A DNA stretch of 64,000 nt from Halohasta litchfieldiae (GTDB taxonomy: Archaea > Halobacteriota > Halobacteria > Halobacteriales > Haloferacaceae), in NCBI RefSeq assembly GCF_002788215.1, contig NZ_CP024845.1:992001-1056000 (forward strand), written 5' to 3'. Shown here piece after piece: positions 17,317 to 26,303 of the stretch. Every line of letters begins with the position of its first letter. Within the stretch, counting starts at the first letter, position 1. The notes under the pieces are model-generated. The model did no database searches. It had not been told where the DNA came from and saw only the letters and a list, made by a program, of their open reading frames with translations. Position numbers and translations under genes: made by a program.

Positions 17317-17352
17317 GTGTGTTCCAAACACCCCTACCCAGGGTGTTCACAC
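17317..17352 (+). promoter_or_regulatory. Inverted repeat at the predicted S-layer transcription start
   Basis: GTGTG (17317-17321) and AACACCC (17327-17333) pair with GGGTGTT (17341-17347) and CACAC (17348-17352), giving a 12-pair stem with a five-base bulge and a seven-base loop (CTACCCA). The inner seven pairs would form at the extreme 5' end of the predicted RNA. It could stabilise the mRNA or be a DNA operator over the start site. Confidence 0.5.
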
Positions 17353-17437
17353 GTGAGTACTCCGGCGTTCATCCGGCAGTGGACGAGCGGATGGAGGAAA
17401 GATGTGGATGCCGACGCAGTGCAGAACGAAATAAACT

Positions 17438-20392
17438 ATGACAAACGAAAACTATAGCAACAAACTGCGCGCCATCTTCCTGGCGTTCATCATGGTCACC
17501 TCCGTCTTCGGAGGGGCTATGGCGTTCTCCGGTGGAGCGGCCGCAGTGCCAGCTGATCCCGCACCTAGTGCGGAAGATGTAGATGTTACAGATGGCGTAC
17601 AGACTCAAGAAATTAGCTTTACAGCAGAAAATGAGCCCGGCGATGGGGACTACAACAACGGCACATCAGCCAACGGTACAATCACCATCTCACCCGTTGC
17701 GGATCTAACCTTCGACAATGTCAGTGTTGACAGCGTTGATGGTGTTACTGCAGAAGTTGATAATGGTGACATTGTCGTTACCGTTGACGCAGTCAACACA
17801 GTCACTGCATCTGAAGTTGACATCACCGTCAACGCAGAGGTAGATCCATCCGGTACTACTGCTGCCTCCGGAACTTACGATCTCGAAAGTGACAGTGGCA
17901 GCGATCAGACTGCCGAGTTCGACATCACCTCTAGCGGTAGTGGAGATGCCAACCTCGGTAGTGGGGCAACATTCTGGGAAGGACAGAACCTTGACCTGTT
18001 CATCCGATCTAATGTCGATGACACGACCGATTACCAGGTTCGTGAGCTAGACACTACGGCCAACGATGGAGAAGGTTCCATCGAAGGGCTTGTAGAAGAA
18101 GTTAGCATCGACAGCGATGACCGCACACTGTCATACGACAGTGAAGGTCTCAACGGCGACTACGTGATCACGCCGGCTGATGACAGTAGTACCGCGATCG
18201 TCTTCGAGAACGGAATCGCAAACAGTACCGTTACAGATTCCGGTACAGACACAAACAATGCTGGCTTCGAAGTCACTGAGCAGTCGCTGAGTGTCGCCTT
18301 CGATGACGAGAACGTCGACGACAGTGAAACGACGTACCTCGACCTCGACACGAACCGTGGTACCACGGACGTTGTCGTCCACGCAAACGGTGACCTCGAC
18401 GACGAGGACTTCGAAACGATCTTCAATGACACCGACGCTGACTACACCCTCGATCTGACCCTTGACTCAGGCGAGGTTGACGACCTCGACGACGACTACG
18501 ACCTCGATCAGGAGGACGCAGTCGTTCTTCGAGACGTCAGCGACCTTGACACGGACGATGAAAACGGCCCAGCCGACTTCAGCGACATTGACATGGGAGA
18601 ATACGACTTCCAGTTCGATGTCTCTGACACGGCAGCCAGCGACTCGGCTTCGATCAGCGTGACCGAAGAAGACGTCGACGCTGAATTCACCGAAGACGTC
18701 ACCACGTCGGCTGCTGGTGACCTCGTTGAGTTCACCGTCGAAATGGAAGACGCTAGCGAGACCTTCATCCAGATCGGTGACGAGGATGTTGGCTTCGTTG
18801 ATTTCCTTCACGTCGAAGATGACGACGATGATGGCGAAGTGACCTTTACGGTCAACACGCGAACACTCGGTACGGCCGTTGACACCGAGCGAGTCTACGA
18901 CTCAGAAGACGATATCATCAACAGTGAAGTCCACGGCGATGATACGGGTGCTGAGTTCTACGATGACGACGAAGACAACCTGCTGAATGCAAGCAATAAC
19001 CCAGATACGAACAGCGACTTCGAGGTCTACCTCGATCAACTCGATCTGATCGACGTTGCGGACGAGACTGCACAGGAGCAGCTTACCCGTCCACTCCAGC
19101 CAGCAGAGTACGACATCATCACCGCTGACTTCGCCGACGAAGGCGAAGGTGAATTCGGTGTCAACTCTGATGACGAAGCAGAAGCAAACGAAGAACTCAG
19201 CGCAGCGCTTCTCGAACTAGAAGCACCTACAATCGGTGATCTCACAACGCACGTCGCTTCTGCAGCTGATGCTGACGAAGACGACAACGTTGAAGATCTC
19301 CTCGGTTCGGTCACCCCACGCGAAGAAATCGCAGAAGATGACCGACTCGTCATCCAAGTTGAAGCAACTGGCTTCGAGGGTGCACTTGTTGACAGTACCG
19401 GTGACTTCGATTCGCTCGAAGACGGTATGACCCTCGCCGAATTCAATGGCATCATCAACGACAGTGAGGATGCAGATTGGGCCAGCGAAGGCATCAACTT
19501 CAACGTCGAAGCTGATGACGCAACTGGCAACCAGGACGCAACCGAACTTGATCTCGAAAACGATGATGAAAGCCAAGCGTTCGTCGTCTTCGACGAAGAC
19601 AACGGTCAGTTCTTCGTCGTAGTTGACACCAGTGCAGGAGACGATGTCTTCAGCGGCTCCATCGACGACGGTGACACGTTCACCGCCGAGATGGAATACG
19701 AGACCGACGAAGACGACCGCTACGCATTCGCCGATGGCCCAGTAGAGCCATACAATGGTGAAGCAGACAATGACGAGGGAGGTCCAGCCTACCCGTACTT
19801 CCAGGCTGACTCCACTGTGACCAGCGAGGCCACGTTCGATATTGTCGCACCGGAAGTCAACTTCGACAACGTGAATGTTGACGGCAATCTCGAAGCCGAG
19901 AACATCGAAGACGCTGAGATCTCGGGAACGACGAACGTCGCACCCGGTACGGACGGCGAAATCCAAGTCTCCTCAACTGATGCATCGACCTCGTTCCGTA
20001 ACGGACAGAGCGTCAACATCAGCGAAGACGGAGAAATTTCGGCTGAATTCGACTTCAGCGATCAGGAAGTCGACGACGAGTTCGACACCAGCTTCCGCGT
20101 TGGCGGCTCGGACATTGACTCTGTCAGCTCCATCCTCGTCGAAGAGGGCACTCTCGAAGACGATGCCCCTGAAGAAGACGACGAGTCTGAAGACGATATG
20201 AGCGACGACGGTGAATCCGACGACAGCGCGTCCGACGACGGTGAATCCGACGACAGCGCGTCCGACGACAGCGCGTCCGACGACGGTGAATCCGACGACT
20301 CCTCCAGCGAGGAGACGCCCGGATTCGGCGCCATCGTCGCACTCGTCGCAGTCCTCGGCGCAGCACTCCTCGCGACCCGACGTCAGAACTAA
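17438..20392 (+). CDS. csg: S-layer (major cell surface) glycoprotein
   Basis: The 984-residue, very acidic protein has the haloarchaeal surface-glycoprotein signal (NKLRAIFLAFIMVTSVFGGA), an Ig-like region (about 40-170), a BGTF-like region (about 175-410), a second large S-layer region (about 430-905), an Asp/Ser-rich linker and a C-terminal PGF-CTERM signal (TPGFGAIVALVAVLG then ATRRQN). The linker is built from repeats of DDGESDDSAS (30-base units at 20204-20233 and 20234-20263 plus partial copies). Many sequons (NGT, NVS, NST, NDT, NIS) suggest N-glycosylation. The processing enzyme, archaeosortase A, is encoded 0.7 kb downstream. The start follows the long leader; no Shine-Dalgarno lies directly before it. 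Confidence 0.95.
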   Translation: MTNENYSNKLRAIFLAFIMVTSVFGGAMAFSGGAAAVPADPAPSAEDVDVTDGVQTQEISFTAENEPGDGDYNNGTSANGTITISPVADLTFDNVSVDSVDGVTAEVDNGDIVVTVDAVNTVTASEVDITVNAEVDPSGTTAASGTYDLESDSGSDQTAEFDITSSGSGDANLGSGATFWEGQNLDLFIRSNVDDTTDYQVRELDTTANDGEGSIEGLVEEVSIDSDDRTLSYDSEGLNGDYVITPADDSSTAIVFENGIANSTVTDSGTDTNNAGFEVTEQSLSVAFDDENVDDSETTYLDLDTNRGTTDVVVHANGDLDDEDFETIFNDTDADYTLDLTLDSGEVDDLDDDYDLDQEDAVVLRDVSDLDTDDENGPADFSDIDMGEYDFQFDVSDTAASDSASISVTEEDVDAEFTEDVTTSAAGDLVEFTVEMEDASETFIQIGDEDVGFVDFLHVEDDDDDGEVTFTVNTRTLGTAVDTERVYDSEDDIINSEVHGDDTGAEFYDDDEDNLLNASNNPDTNSDFEVYLDQLDLIDVADETAQEQLTRPLQPAEYDIITADFADEGEGEFGVNSDDEAEANEELSAALLELEAPTIGDLTTHVASAADADEDDNVEDLLGSVTPREEIAEDDRLVIQVEATGFEGALVDSTGDFDSLEDGMTLAEFNGIINDSEDADWASEGINFNVEADDATGNQDATELDLENDDESQAFVVFDEDNGQFFVVVDTSAGDDVFSGSIDDGDTFTAEMEYETDEDDRYAFADGPVEPYNGEADNDEGGPAYPYFQADSTVTSEATFDIVAPEVNFDNVNVDGNLEAENIEDAEISGTTNVAPGTDGEIQVSSTDASTSFRNGQSVNISEDGEISAEFDFSDQEVDDEFDTSFRVGGSDIDSVSSILVEEGTLEDDAPEEDDESEDDMSDDGESDDSASDDGESDDSASDDSASDDGESDDSSSEETPGFGAIVALVAVLGAALLATRRQN

Positions 20393-20433
20393 TCTGACGA
20401 CGCATCGCGAGTAACTGCACGCCGTTCCAACCA

Positions 20434-20464
20434 CCGGCCTCGTGCCGGCCCCTTTTCATTTTTT
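20434..20464 (+). terminator. Terminator-like hairpin and U-tract after the S-layer gene
   Basis: CCGGC-CTCGT-GCCGG (20434-20448) is followed by CCCC and a T-rich tract, TTTTCATTTTTTC (20453-20465). A hairpin is not required in archaea, but the T-rich tract is the expected termination signal for this highly expressed gene. Confidence 0.65.
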
Positions 20465-20554
20465 CAGCCGTTGAGCCACAGCAGTCGGTTTCGATACCCA
20501 TTATAAACACTACCTAAGCGATCCATTCACTACGGTTGAGTACAAGGGCCAACT

Positions 20555-20995
20555 ATGTACGATACCGTGCTGTTTCCGACCGACGGAAGCGAGACCGCAA
20601 CCGAGGCCGCGGTCCACGCGATCGACCTCGCCGACCGCCACGACGCCGGGATTCACGTGCTCTACGTCGTCGACCACGAGCGGGTCAGCCGGATGGCTCC
20701 CAAACTCGGTACTGACCACATCAAAGAAACGCTCCAGGAGGAAGGCGAAACGGCCACCAGCGAGATCGCCGATCGGGCCGCGGCGGCCGGACTCGAAACC
20801 ACGACGGCCATTCGTGAGGGCGCACCCGCCGACGTGATCTCCGACTACACCGACACCGTTGCGGCCGACGCGATCGTCATGGGAACCAACGGCCGGACCG
20901 GGATGGATCGGCTCCTGCTCGGCAGCGTTGCCGAACGGGTGATCCAGACGACCGATGTCCCAGTGACGACGGTCAAATCGCCCGCCGACGAGTAG
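20555..20995 (+). CDS. Universal stress protein (UspA family)
   Basis: The 146-residue protein starts MYDTVLFPTDGSETATEAAV and ends with the ATP-binding signature GTNGRTGMDRLLLGSVAERV (GxxG-x9-G(S/T)), the form of Usp proteins that bind ATP. The length equals one Usp domain. It lies between the S-layer and archaeosortase genes on the same strand. A TATA-like ATTATAAAC at about 20500 suggests its own promoter with a leader of about 28 bases, so it need not be co-transcribed with the S-layer gene. Confidence 0.92.
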   Translation: MYDTVLFPTDGSETATEAAVHAIDLADRHDAGIHVLYVVDHERVSRMAPKLGTDHIKETLQEEGETATSEIADRAAAAGLETTTAIREGAPADVISDYTDTVAADAIVMGTNGRTGMDRLLLGSVAERVIQTTDVPVTTVKSPADE

Positions 20996-21079
20996 CGAGG
21001 GCAGCTCGACACCGACGCTGTGACGACGCGCTCGCACACAACGACAAGGGATTTATGACCAGTAGTCGACCTATCACCC

Positions 21080-22096
21080 ATGCAAACGGCGACTGAGTGG
21101 CTTCGCAGCGAACTGTTTACCGTGGGGCCACTGTCGGACGCCCTGGCGTGGGTCGTCATCGGACTGTTCGTCCTCGCCGGAGCCGTCGAGTGGTACGGCC
21201 GCCGGACCGACGCTGACCTGATGGACACCGCCCGCCCCATCGCTGTCGCGGCGTGGGTCGGCTTCGGGATCTTCTGGCTGAATCTGTTTCCGGCCTTCGC
21301 CTTCGAACACCAGAGCTACGTCGAGGGGATCCTGAGTCTCGTCGGCTTTCCGGCCTGCCTCTATGTCGCAAAACTCCTCTACGACGGCCGTGATACACTA
21401 TTCGTCCTCTCGCGGGCGGTCGCGGTGATGGGAGTGATCTATCTCCCCTTCGAGACGATCCCGGCGTTCACACTGGGTGGCACAACGTTCCCCGCCCCAC
21501 GGCAGTTCCTCATCGAGTTCGTGACGATGCTGACCGGCGAGATCATCACCCTGTTCGGCTACTCGCCGGCGCTTGTCGAGAGCCCTGAGGGATACATGGC
21601 GACCTATCAGTGGATCCTGGAGGACGGTCATCGCTACAACGTTTCTATCGTCCTGGCCTGTACCGGCCTGGGCAGCATCGCCATCTTCGGCGGCCTCATC
21701 GGTGCGGTGCGGGCCCCACTGAGTCGGAAGCTCCGCGGACTCGCCGTGGCAGTGCCGATCATCTTCGTCCTCAATGTCTTTCGGACAGCGTTCATCTCGA
21801 TCGTCTCCGGCAACCAACTGATGCACTGGTTCCCAGAGGTCGTCCTGTTCATGTTCGGCGAGACCAACGCCTACCGGGTGTCGTTTCTGCTTTCCGACCG
21901 GGTCATCAGCCAACTGCTGGCGGTCGTCGCGCTCATCGGCATCACCTATCTCGTCGCCCGCCAGCTCCCCGAGCTACTGACGGTGCTCGAAGACATCCTC
22001 TACGTGCTGACCGGCGAGGAACACGACCTCCAGGACGCCCTTGACCTCCCACGAGAGCCCGCGGTCGAACAGCCCGAAGCCCGGCGGGCCGACTAA
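21080..22096 (+). CDS. artA: Archaeosortase A
   Basis: This multi-pass membrane transpeptidase of the exosortase/archaeosortase family processes PGF-CTERM proteins and couples them to lipid. The 338-residue protein has the catalytic Cys in LACTGLGS (Cys194), Arg235 in NVFRTAF and Arg274 in LLSDRVI. The spacings of 41 and 39 residues equal those of the known Cys173-Arg214-Arg253 set of the Haloferax volcanii enzyme. A soluble acidic tail follows the last helix. A TTTATG element about 27 bases upstream of the ATG suggests a leaderless message. The S-layer gene upstream encodes its most obvious substrate. Confidence 0.95.
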   Translation: MQTATEWLRSELFTVGPLSDALAWVVIGLFVLAGAVEWYGRRTDADLMDTARPIAVAAWVGFGIFWLNLFPAFAFEHQSYVEGILSLVGFPACLYVAKLLYDGRDTLFVLSRAVAVMGVIYLPFETIPAFTLGGTTFPAPRQFLIEFVTMLTGEIITLFGYSPALVESPEGYMATYQWILEDGHRYNVSIVLACTGLGSIAIFGGLIGAVRAPLSRKLRGLAVAVPIIFVLNVFRTAFISIVSGNQLMHWFPEVVLFMFGETNAYRVSFLLSDRVISQLLAVVALIGITYLVARQLPELLTVLEDILYVLTGEEHDLQDALDLPREPAVEQPEARRAD

Positions 22097-22137
22097 CCCT
22101 CACTCGTCGGCACCGGGTTCAATTATCGGACTCCCAC

Positions 22138-22947
22138 TCAGTCGTCGACTTCGACCAACTCGGCGGGCGCGTCTGCCAACGCTGCCAGCGCGTCGGCCTC
22201 GACGTGGTGGAGGTCGCCCGGGATCACGAGTAGGTGGAGCGGCTCACCGAACTCGCGGTCGGCCAGCGCCGACAGCCGGTCGGCAGCGACCAACGGCTCG
22301 GGGCTTCCGGCGCGGGCGACGACGACCGCCAGAGCATCCTCGTCCCACTCGGCAGCCAACAGCTCCGACGCGTAGCTCGCGGTCATATACGGATCATCCA
22401 AATCAGGCCCGCCGCGGCGCTTGTGGTAGTCGACTTTGATATCCAGATAGACGAGGGTGTGGAGCCCTCGCTCCTGATTGGCCTCGACCGACTCGATCAC
22501 GCTCGGCGGGACGTCTCCGGCCCCGTGGACGAACGGGAACGGAAGCGTGACGGCCTTTCCAAATCTGTAGTTCTGGAGACCAGTCAGCCCGCTGGCGGCG
22601 GTTTCGGCGGTCACGCCGTGGATGACCCGTGTCTCGATGCCACGATCTTCGGCCCGGATGCGGAGATCCGAATGGGTCGTCGAGATCATCGTATCCCCGG
22701 CGGTCAGAAAGGCGACGTCCTCGGCTTCGGCAGCCGAGAGGATCACCTCGGGGTCCTGTTCGACGCCCGCCCGCTCACGAACGTCGATGTCGACGTCGTG
22801 GGCGGCTTCGAGATCCGCGACTGTGGCTCCGAGCAAACTGCTGGTATAGAATTCGGCGAACACACGGTCGGCCGCACGGAGGGCGTGGCGGCCCTCGCAG
22901 GTGATCGAGTCGGCGTCGTAGAGCCCGAGTCCGATGAACGTAAGCAT
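22138..22947 (-). CDS. dphB: Diphthine synthase
   Basis: The 269-residue protein starts MLTFIGLGLYDADSITCEGR and contains AFLTAGDTMISTTHSDLRIR and HGVTAETAASGLTGLQNYRF, the SAM-binding and substrate motifs of Dph5-type tetrapyrrole-methylase-fold enzymes. It methylates the modified histidine of elongation factor 2 on the way to diphthamide. The length is normal. It is convergent with archaeosortase A, with about 40 bases between the stops. Confidence 0.94.
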   Translation of the reverse strand: MLTFIGLGLYDADSITCEGRHALRAADRVFAEFYTSSLLGATVADLEAAHDVDIDVRERAGVEQDPEVILSAAEAEDVAFLTAGDTMISTTHSDLRIRAEDRGIETRVIHGVTAETAASGLTGLQNYRFGKAVTLPFPFVHGAGDVPPSVIESVEANQERGLHTLVYLDIKVDYHKRRGGPDLDDPYMTASYASELLAAEWDEDALAVVVARAGSPEPLVAADRLSALADREFGEPLHLLVIPGDLHHVEADALAALADAPAELVEVDD

Positions 22948-22998
22948 GGGTCGACCGAGTCACCCGGACCGAATAACAGTTGTCAGACTCGACTGGCG

Positions 22999-23697
22999 TT
23001 ACTGGCTACTCGAGATCGTCGTCGACTCGGCATCGACCTCGACGGGATGCTCGATAGACTCCATAAGCGACGTGATGTCGTCGCTGGCCGACACCGACTC
23101 GGGATGGAAGCCGACTGCCAGTAAGACGTCTTCCTCGTGGGTAATCGAGAGGAGATAGAGTCGAATCTCGACCTCACCGTTCTGCTCCCCCTCGATACCG
23201 CTGGCACTCCCGCTCGATCCGGTGTCGAGGGTGGCAGAGAACACGGGGATCGTTCGCTCCTCGCCGAGGACTGCGGCCGTCAGTTCGGTTTCCTGTTCGA
23301 CCCCTTCGACCGCCATATCCTCGCCAGCACGTCCGAGTCCTTCGTTGAGAAGCCGGACGATGAGATCCGCGCCACTCAAGCGGGCCAGCGGGTTCACCGA
23401 GACACCGAGAGCCTCCACGTTCGGCGTACTAAAGAGGAACATGGCTGTTTGATCCGCCGGTGCAGAGTAGGTCACCGACCACGTACTGACCGAGACATCA
23501 CGGCTGACACCACTGACCTCGATCGTCTCGTTGATCTCGATGGCCTCCGGCCCATCGGCCTCGTATCCCTGTCGCTGTTCCTCCGGGATCGTCGCTGCCG
23601 ACGCGGTGGCATCGATCCCGCCATCGTCACCGACACAGCCAGCCACGCCGGTCAGTCCTACTCCCCCAATAAGCGTTAGTGCCCGTCGACGGTCCAT
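22999..23697 (-). CDS. DUF6517-type lipoprotein
   Basis: The 232-residue protein starts MDRRRALTLIGGVGLTGVAG followed by C, a Tat-like signal with lipobox VAGC (Cys21). The mature region is a beta-rich acidic domain including the segment QTAMFLFSTPNVEALGVSVN. It fits the haloarchaeal DUF6517 family as I recall it. The role is unknown. It lies 51 bases upstream of diphthine synthase on the same strand, with no visible functional link. Confidence 0.75.
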   Translation of the reverse strand: MDRRRALTLIGGVGLTGVAGCVGDDGGIDATASAATIPEEQRQGYEADGPEAIEINETIEVSGVSRDVSVSTWSVTYSAPADQTAMFLFSTPNVEALGVSVNPLARLSGADLIVRLLNEGLGRAGEDMAVEGVEQETELTAAVLGEERTIPVFSATLDTGSSGSASGIEGEQNGEVEIRLYLLSITHEEDVLLAVGFHPESVSASDDITSLMESIEHPVEVDAESTTISSSQ

Positions 23698-23856
23698 ACC
23701 AGCTACAGATAGCGATTACACATTTTTGTTTCGATTATAATTATTATATTTTATACATATCCGACGATGGCGGCAGCGAAAAGGCGTGAAACACGACGCG
23801 GAGGAGTACTGAAAAATACTGTTCGAGATGTAACTCGTTGGTCGGCAGATGATGAC

Positions 23857-23866
23857 CTTTTTTATC
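23857..23866 (+). promoter_or_regulatory. TATA box of the geranylgeranyl reductase gene
   Basis: CTTTTTTATC near 23857-23866 lies about 25-27 bases upstream of the ATG at 23887. This predicts a leaderless message and argues for that start rather than an upstream in-frame ATG at 23767. Confidence 0.6.
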
Positions 23867-23886
23867 ATCGCCAGCAAAGACGATCT

Positions 23887-25260
23887 ATGTCAGCCGAGTC
23901 ATATGATATCGTTATCGTCGGTGGTGGCACCGGCGGTGCGTTTGCCGCGGCGACCGCGGCAACTGCGGGTCTCGACGCAGTTATTCTGGAGCGAAAGCCT
24001 GCCGAGGCAGCGGGCCACATCGCCTGTGGCGATGCGATCAAAGGGACAGCCACCTTCCCCGATGTGATGGATCTCGACTATCTCAAAGACGAGGCGTTCA
24101 CCAATCAGTCGATTACCCGCGCGGTGTTCGAGAACCCCTCCAGCGACGACGATATCGAAATCGGCTTCCGCGGACCGGGTGCGGTGTTGGACCGGAAACG
24201 GTACGGTGAGGTCATCCTCGAAGAGGCCGAGCGCCTCGGCGCCGAAATCCACTACGATACGGTCGTTCAAGACGTCGTTCAGGACGACGATGGAACCATA
24301 ACCGGCGTGACCGGGAAACGGAAGGGCGAAGCCGTTGCCTACGACGCCGAGATCGTGATCGATGCCGCAGGCGCACTCTCTATCCTGCAGGACAAAGCCG
24401 AGTTCGACGGCAGTTTCTTCGATACCAACGTTCGATACTCGCAGTTCTGCTCGGCCTACCGCGAGGTCGTCGAGGTCGACGAACCGGTCGACTGGGACGA
24501 CGCCCTCGTGTTCAAACCCACCGAGGAACTGGGCTATCTCTGGTATTTCCCACGCTCGCCAACGACGATCAACGTCGGCGTCGGCTTCCAGATGGATCAA
24601 CCCGAGATGAAAATGATCTCGGCAATTGAGACGGATATGAAGTCGCGGCCGGAGCTCGTCAATCCGGAGGTCGTCGACAAACTCGGCGCGGCCGTCCCCA
24701 CGCGTCGACCCTACGATTCGGCAGTCGCACCGGGCTATCTGGCGGTCGGCGACGCTGCAGGCCACGTGAATCCGACGACCGGCGGTGGGATTCCCGGCGC
24801 GGCCCAGTCGGCTCACTGGGCGGCACTGCGAGCCATCGATGCTATCGAGCGTGATGACGTCAGCGAGGCAGCGCTCTGGGAGTACAACCGCGATGTGATG
24901 ACCGACTTCGGCAAGCATTTCGCCGCCATCGACTGTTTCAACATCTGGGGGACAGCCCACGCAGTCGACGAACTGACTGAAATCGTCTCGTCGGTTCCGG
25001 CCCAACATCTTGCCGACGCGATGGCCGGCAAAAACACCGGTCCAATGCCGCTGTCGTTGAAGCTTCGAACAATCGTCGACACCTTCGGCCACTGGGAGAA
25101 ACTCATGCAGCTAGTGAAGGTCCGTGGCAAAGCCGCGGAGCTGGCCGACCACTACGACCGGTATCCCGCCTCCCCCAGCGGCTTCCCGGCGTGGCAGTCG
25201 GTCCGTGACGAGATTATGGACGAGATATACGATATTTCCGGTGCCGAGCCGAAGTACTAG
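23887..25260 (+). CDS. Geranylgeranyl reductase / digeranylgeranylglycerophospholipid reductase
   Basis: From the ATG at 23887 the 457-residue protein begins MSAESYDIVIVGGGTGGAFA, an FAD-binding Rossmann motif, and contains ACGDAI and GYLAVGDAAGHVNPTTGGGI, the second FAD motif of the geranylgeranyl reductase family. These flavoproteins saturate the isoprenoid chains of archaeal membrane lipids. A 40-residue upstream extension is possible but is basic, unlike the family, and the TATA box supports the internal start. It is a single gene between a divergent lipoprotein and an aldo/keto reductase. Confidence 0.88.
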   Translation: MSAESYDIVIVGGGTGGAFAAATAATAGLDAVILERKPAEAAGHIACGDAIKGTATFPDVMDLDYLKDEAFTNQSITRAVFENPSSDDDIEIGFRGPGAVLDRKRYGEVILEEAERLGAEIHYDTVVQDVVQDDDGTITGVTGKRKGEAVAYDAEIVIDAAGALSILQDKAEFDGSFFDTNVRYSQFCSAYREVVEVDEPVDWDDALVFKPTEELGYLWYFPRSPTTINVGVGFQMDQPEMKMISAIETDMKSRPELVNPEVVDKLGAAVPTRRPYDSAVAPGYLAVGDAAGHVNPTTGGGIPGAAQSAHWAALRAIDAIERDDVSEAALWEYNRDVMTDFGKHFAAIDCFNIWGTAHAVDELTEIVSSVPAQHLADAMAGKNTGPMPLSLKLRTIVDTFGHWEKLMQLVKVRGKAAELADHYDRYPASPSGFPAWQSVRDEIMDEIYDISGAEPKY

Positions 25261-25361
25261 GTAATCGTCGACCATCACCTCGTGACCGACGGACGATCAC
25301 AACCGGCTCAATTACCGGCCTATCACAACCCCTTTTCGGTGATAGGCCGAACACATGCCGT

Positions 25362-26198
25362 ATGTCCGATAACGATCCAGCGGTAGACGACTGTCCGTAC
25401 AGCGGCGATATCCCAATGCTCGGTCTCGGCACATGGGAGAACACTGATCCGGAAGCCTGTGCGGAGTCGGTCGCAACCGCCCTCGAAATGGGTTACCGGC
25501 ACATCGACACGGCTCAGGCCTACGGCAACGAGGCGGATGTCGGCGAGGGGCTCGCCGCGGCTGACGTCGACCGCGAGGAGATCTTTCTGGCAACGAAAGT
25601 CTGGATCGACAACCTCGCGGCCGACGACGTGATCGAGACCACAGAGGCCAGCCTCGACCGCCTCGGCGTCGACAGCGTCGACCTCATGTACGTCCACTGG
25701 CCGTCCCGTACCTACGACGCCGAAGAAACGCTGGGCGCGCTCAACGAACTGTACGACGACGGGAAAATCGACCGAATCGGCGTCAGCAACTTCGAACCGG
25801 ATCAGCTCCAGGAGGCCATCGAGATCTCCGACGCACCGATTGTCGCCAACCAAGTCGAGTGCCATCCGTTCCTTCAGCAGGAGGAGCTCCGAGAGGTCTG
25901 CGAAGAAGAAGGCGTTGAGCTCGTAGCCTACTCGCCGTTAGCCCGTGGCGACGTGCTCGAAAACGACACCCTCCAAGAAATCGCCGCCGACCACGACGCC
26001 AGTGCCGCACAGGTGAGCCTCGCGTGGCTCCGCCAGCAGGGTATCACGGCGATTCCGAAAGCCAGCAGCGAGCCCCACATCCGAGACAACTGGCAGTCGC
26101 TGTCGGTGACGCTTAGCGACGAGGAGATCGACCGAATCCAGGAACTTGAACAGACCGGTCGACGCGTCGACCCCGGCTTCGGTCCCTGGAACCAGTAA
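25362..26198 (+). CDS. Aldo/keto reductase (AKR5-like)
   Basis: The 278-residue protein carries the AKR signature MGYRHIDTAQAYGNEADVGE, with Asp and Tyr of the catalytic tetrad, Lys in LATKVW and His in MYVHWP. IGVSNFEPDQL and IPKASSEPHIRDN are the cofactor-side motifs. It would reduce aldehydes or ketones with NADPH; the substrate is unknown. It is about 70 residues shorter than the other aldo/keto reductase in the window (39853-40869), and the two belong to different subfamilies. Confidence 0.92.
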   Translation: MSDNDPAVDDCPYSGDIPMLGLGTWENTDPEACAESVATALEMGYRHIDTAQAYGNEADVGEGLAAADVDREEIFLATKVWIDNLAADDVIETTEASLDRLGVDSVDLMYVHWPSRTYDAEETLGALNELYDDGKIDRIGVSNFEPDQLQEAIEISDAPIVANQVECHPFLQQEELREVCEEEGVELVAYSPLARGDVLENDTLQEIAADHDASAAQVSLAWLRQQGITAIPKASSEPHIRDNWQSLSVTLSDEEIDRIQELEQTGRRVDPGFGPWNQ

Positions 26199-26303
26199 CG
26201 ACTCGGCAACACAGTAGCGACTCGGAGAAACCACACCAAAACGACGGGATCGATCAGTAGCCGAACACAAACTTCACATTCTCGCGCCTATCAGTGTAGG
26301 TAA

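Larger units (their letters stand above)
16818..17437. other. Long AT-rich intergenic region upstream of the S-layer gene
   Basis: The 620-base gap between the divergent COG1361-type gene and the S-layer gene is clearly richer in A and T than its neighbours. Its right end holds the S-layer promoter, an inverted repeat and a leader of about 110 bases. In the leader, an ATG at 17391 opens a 16-codon frame whose TGA (17439-17441) overlaps the S-layer ATG. I see no clear gene in the rest. Confidence 0.5.

Noticed and set aside
17403..17435. Second small ATG frame in the S-layer leader
   Set aside because: Ten codons only, in a third frame, with no link to the S-layer start; most likely chance.
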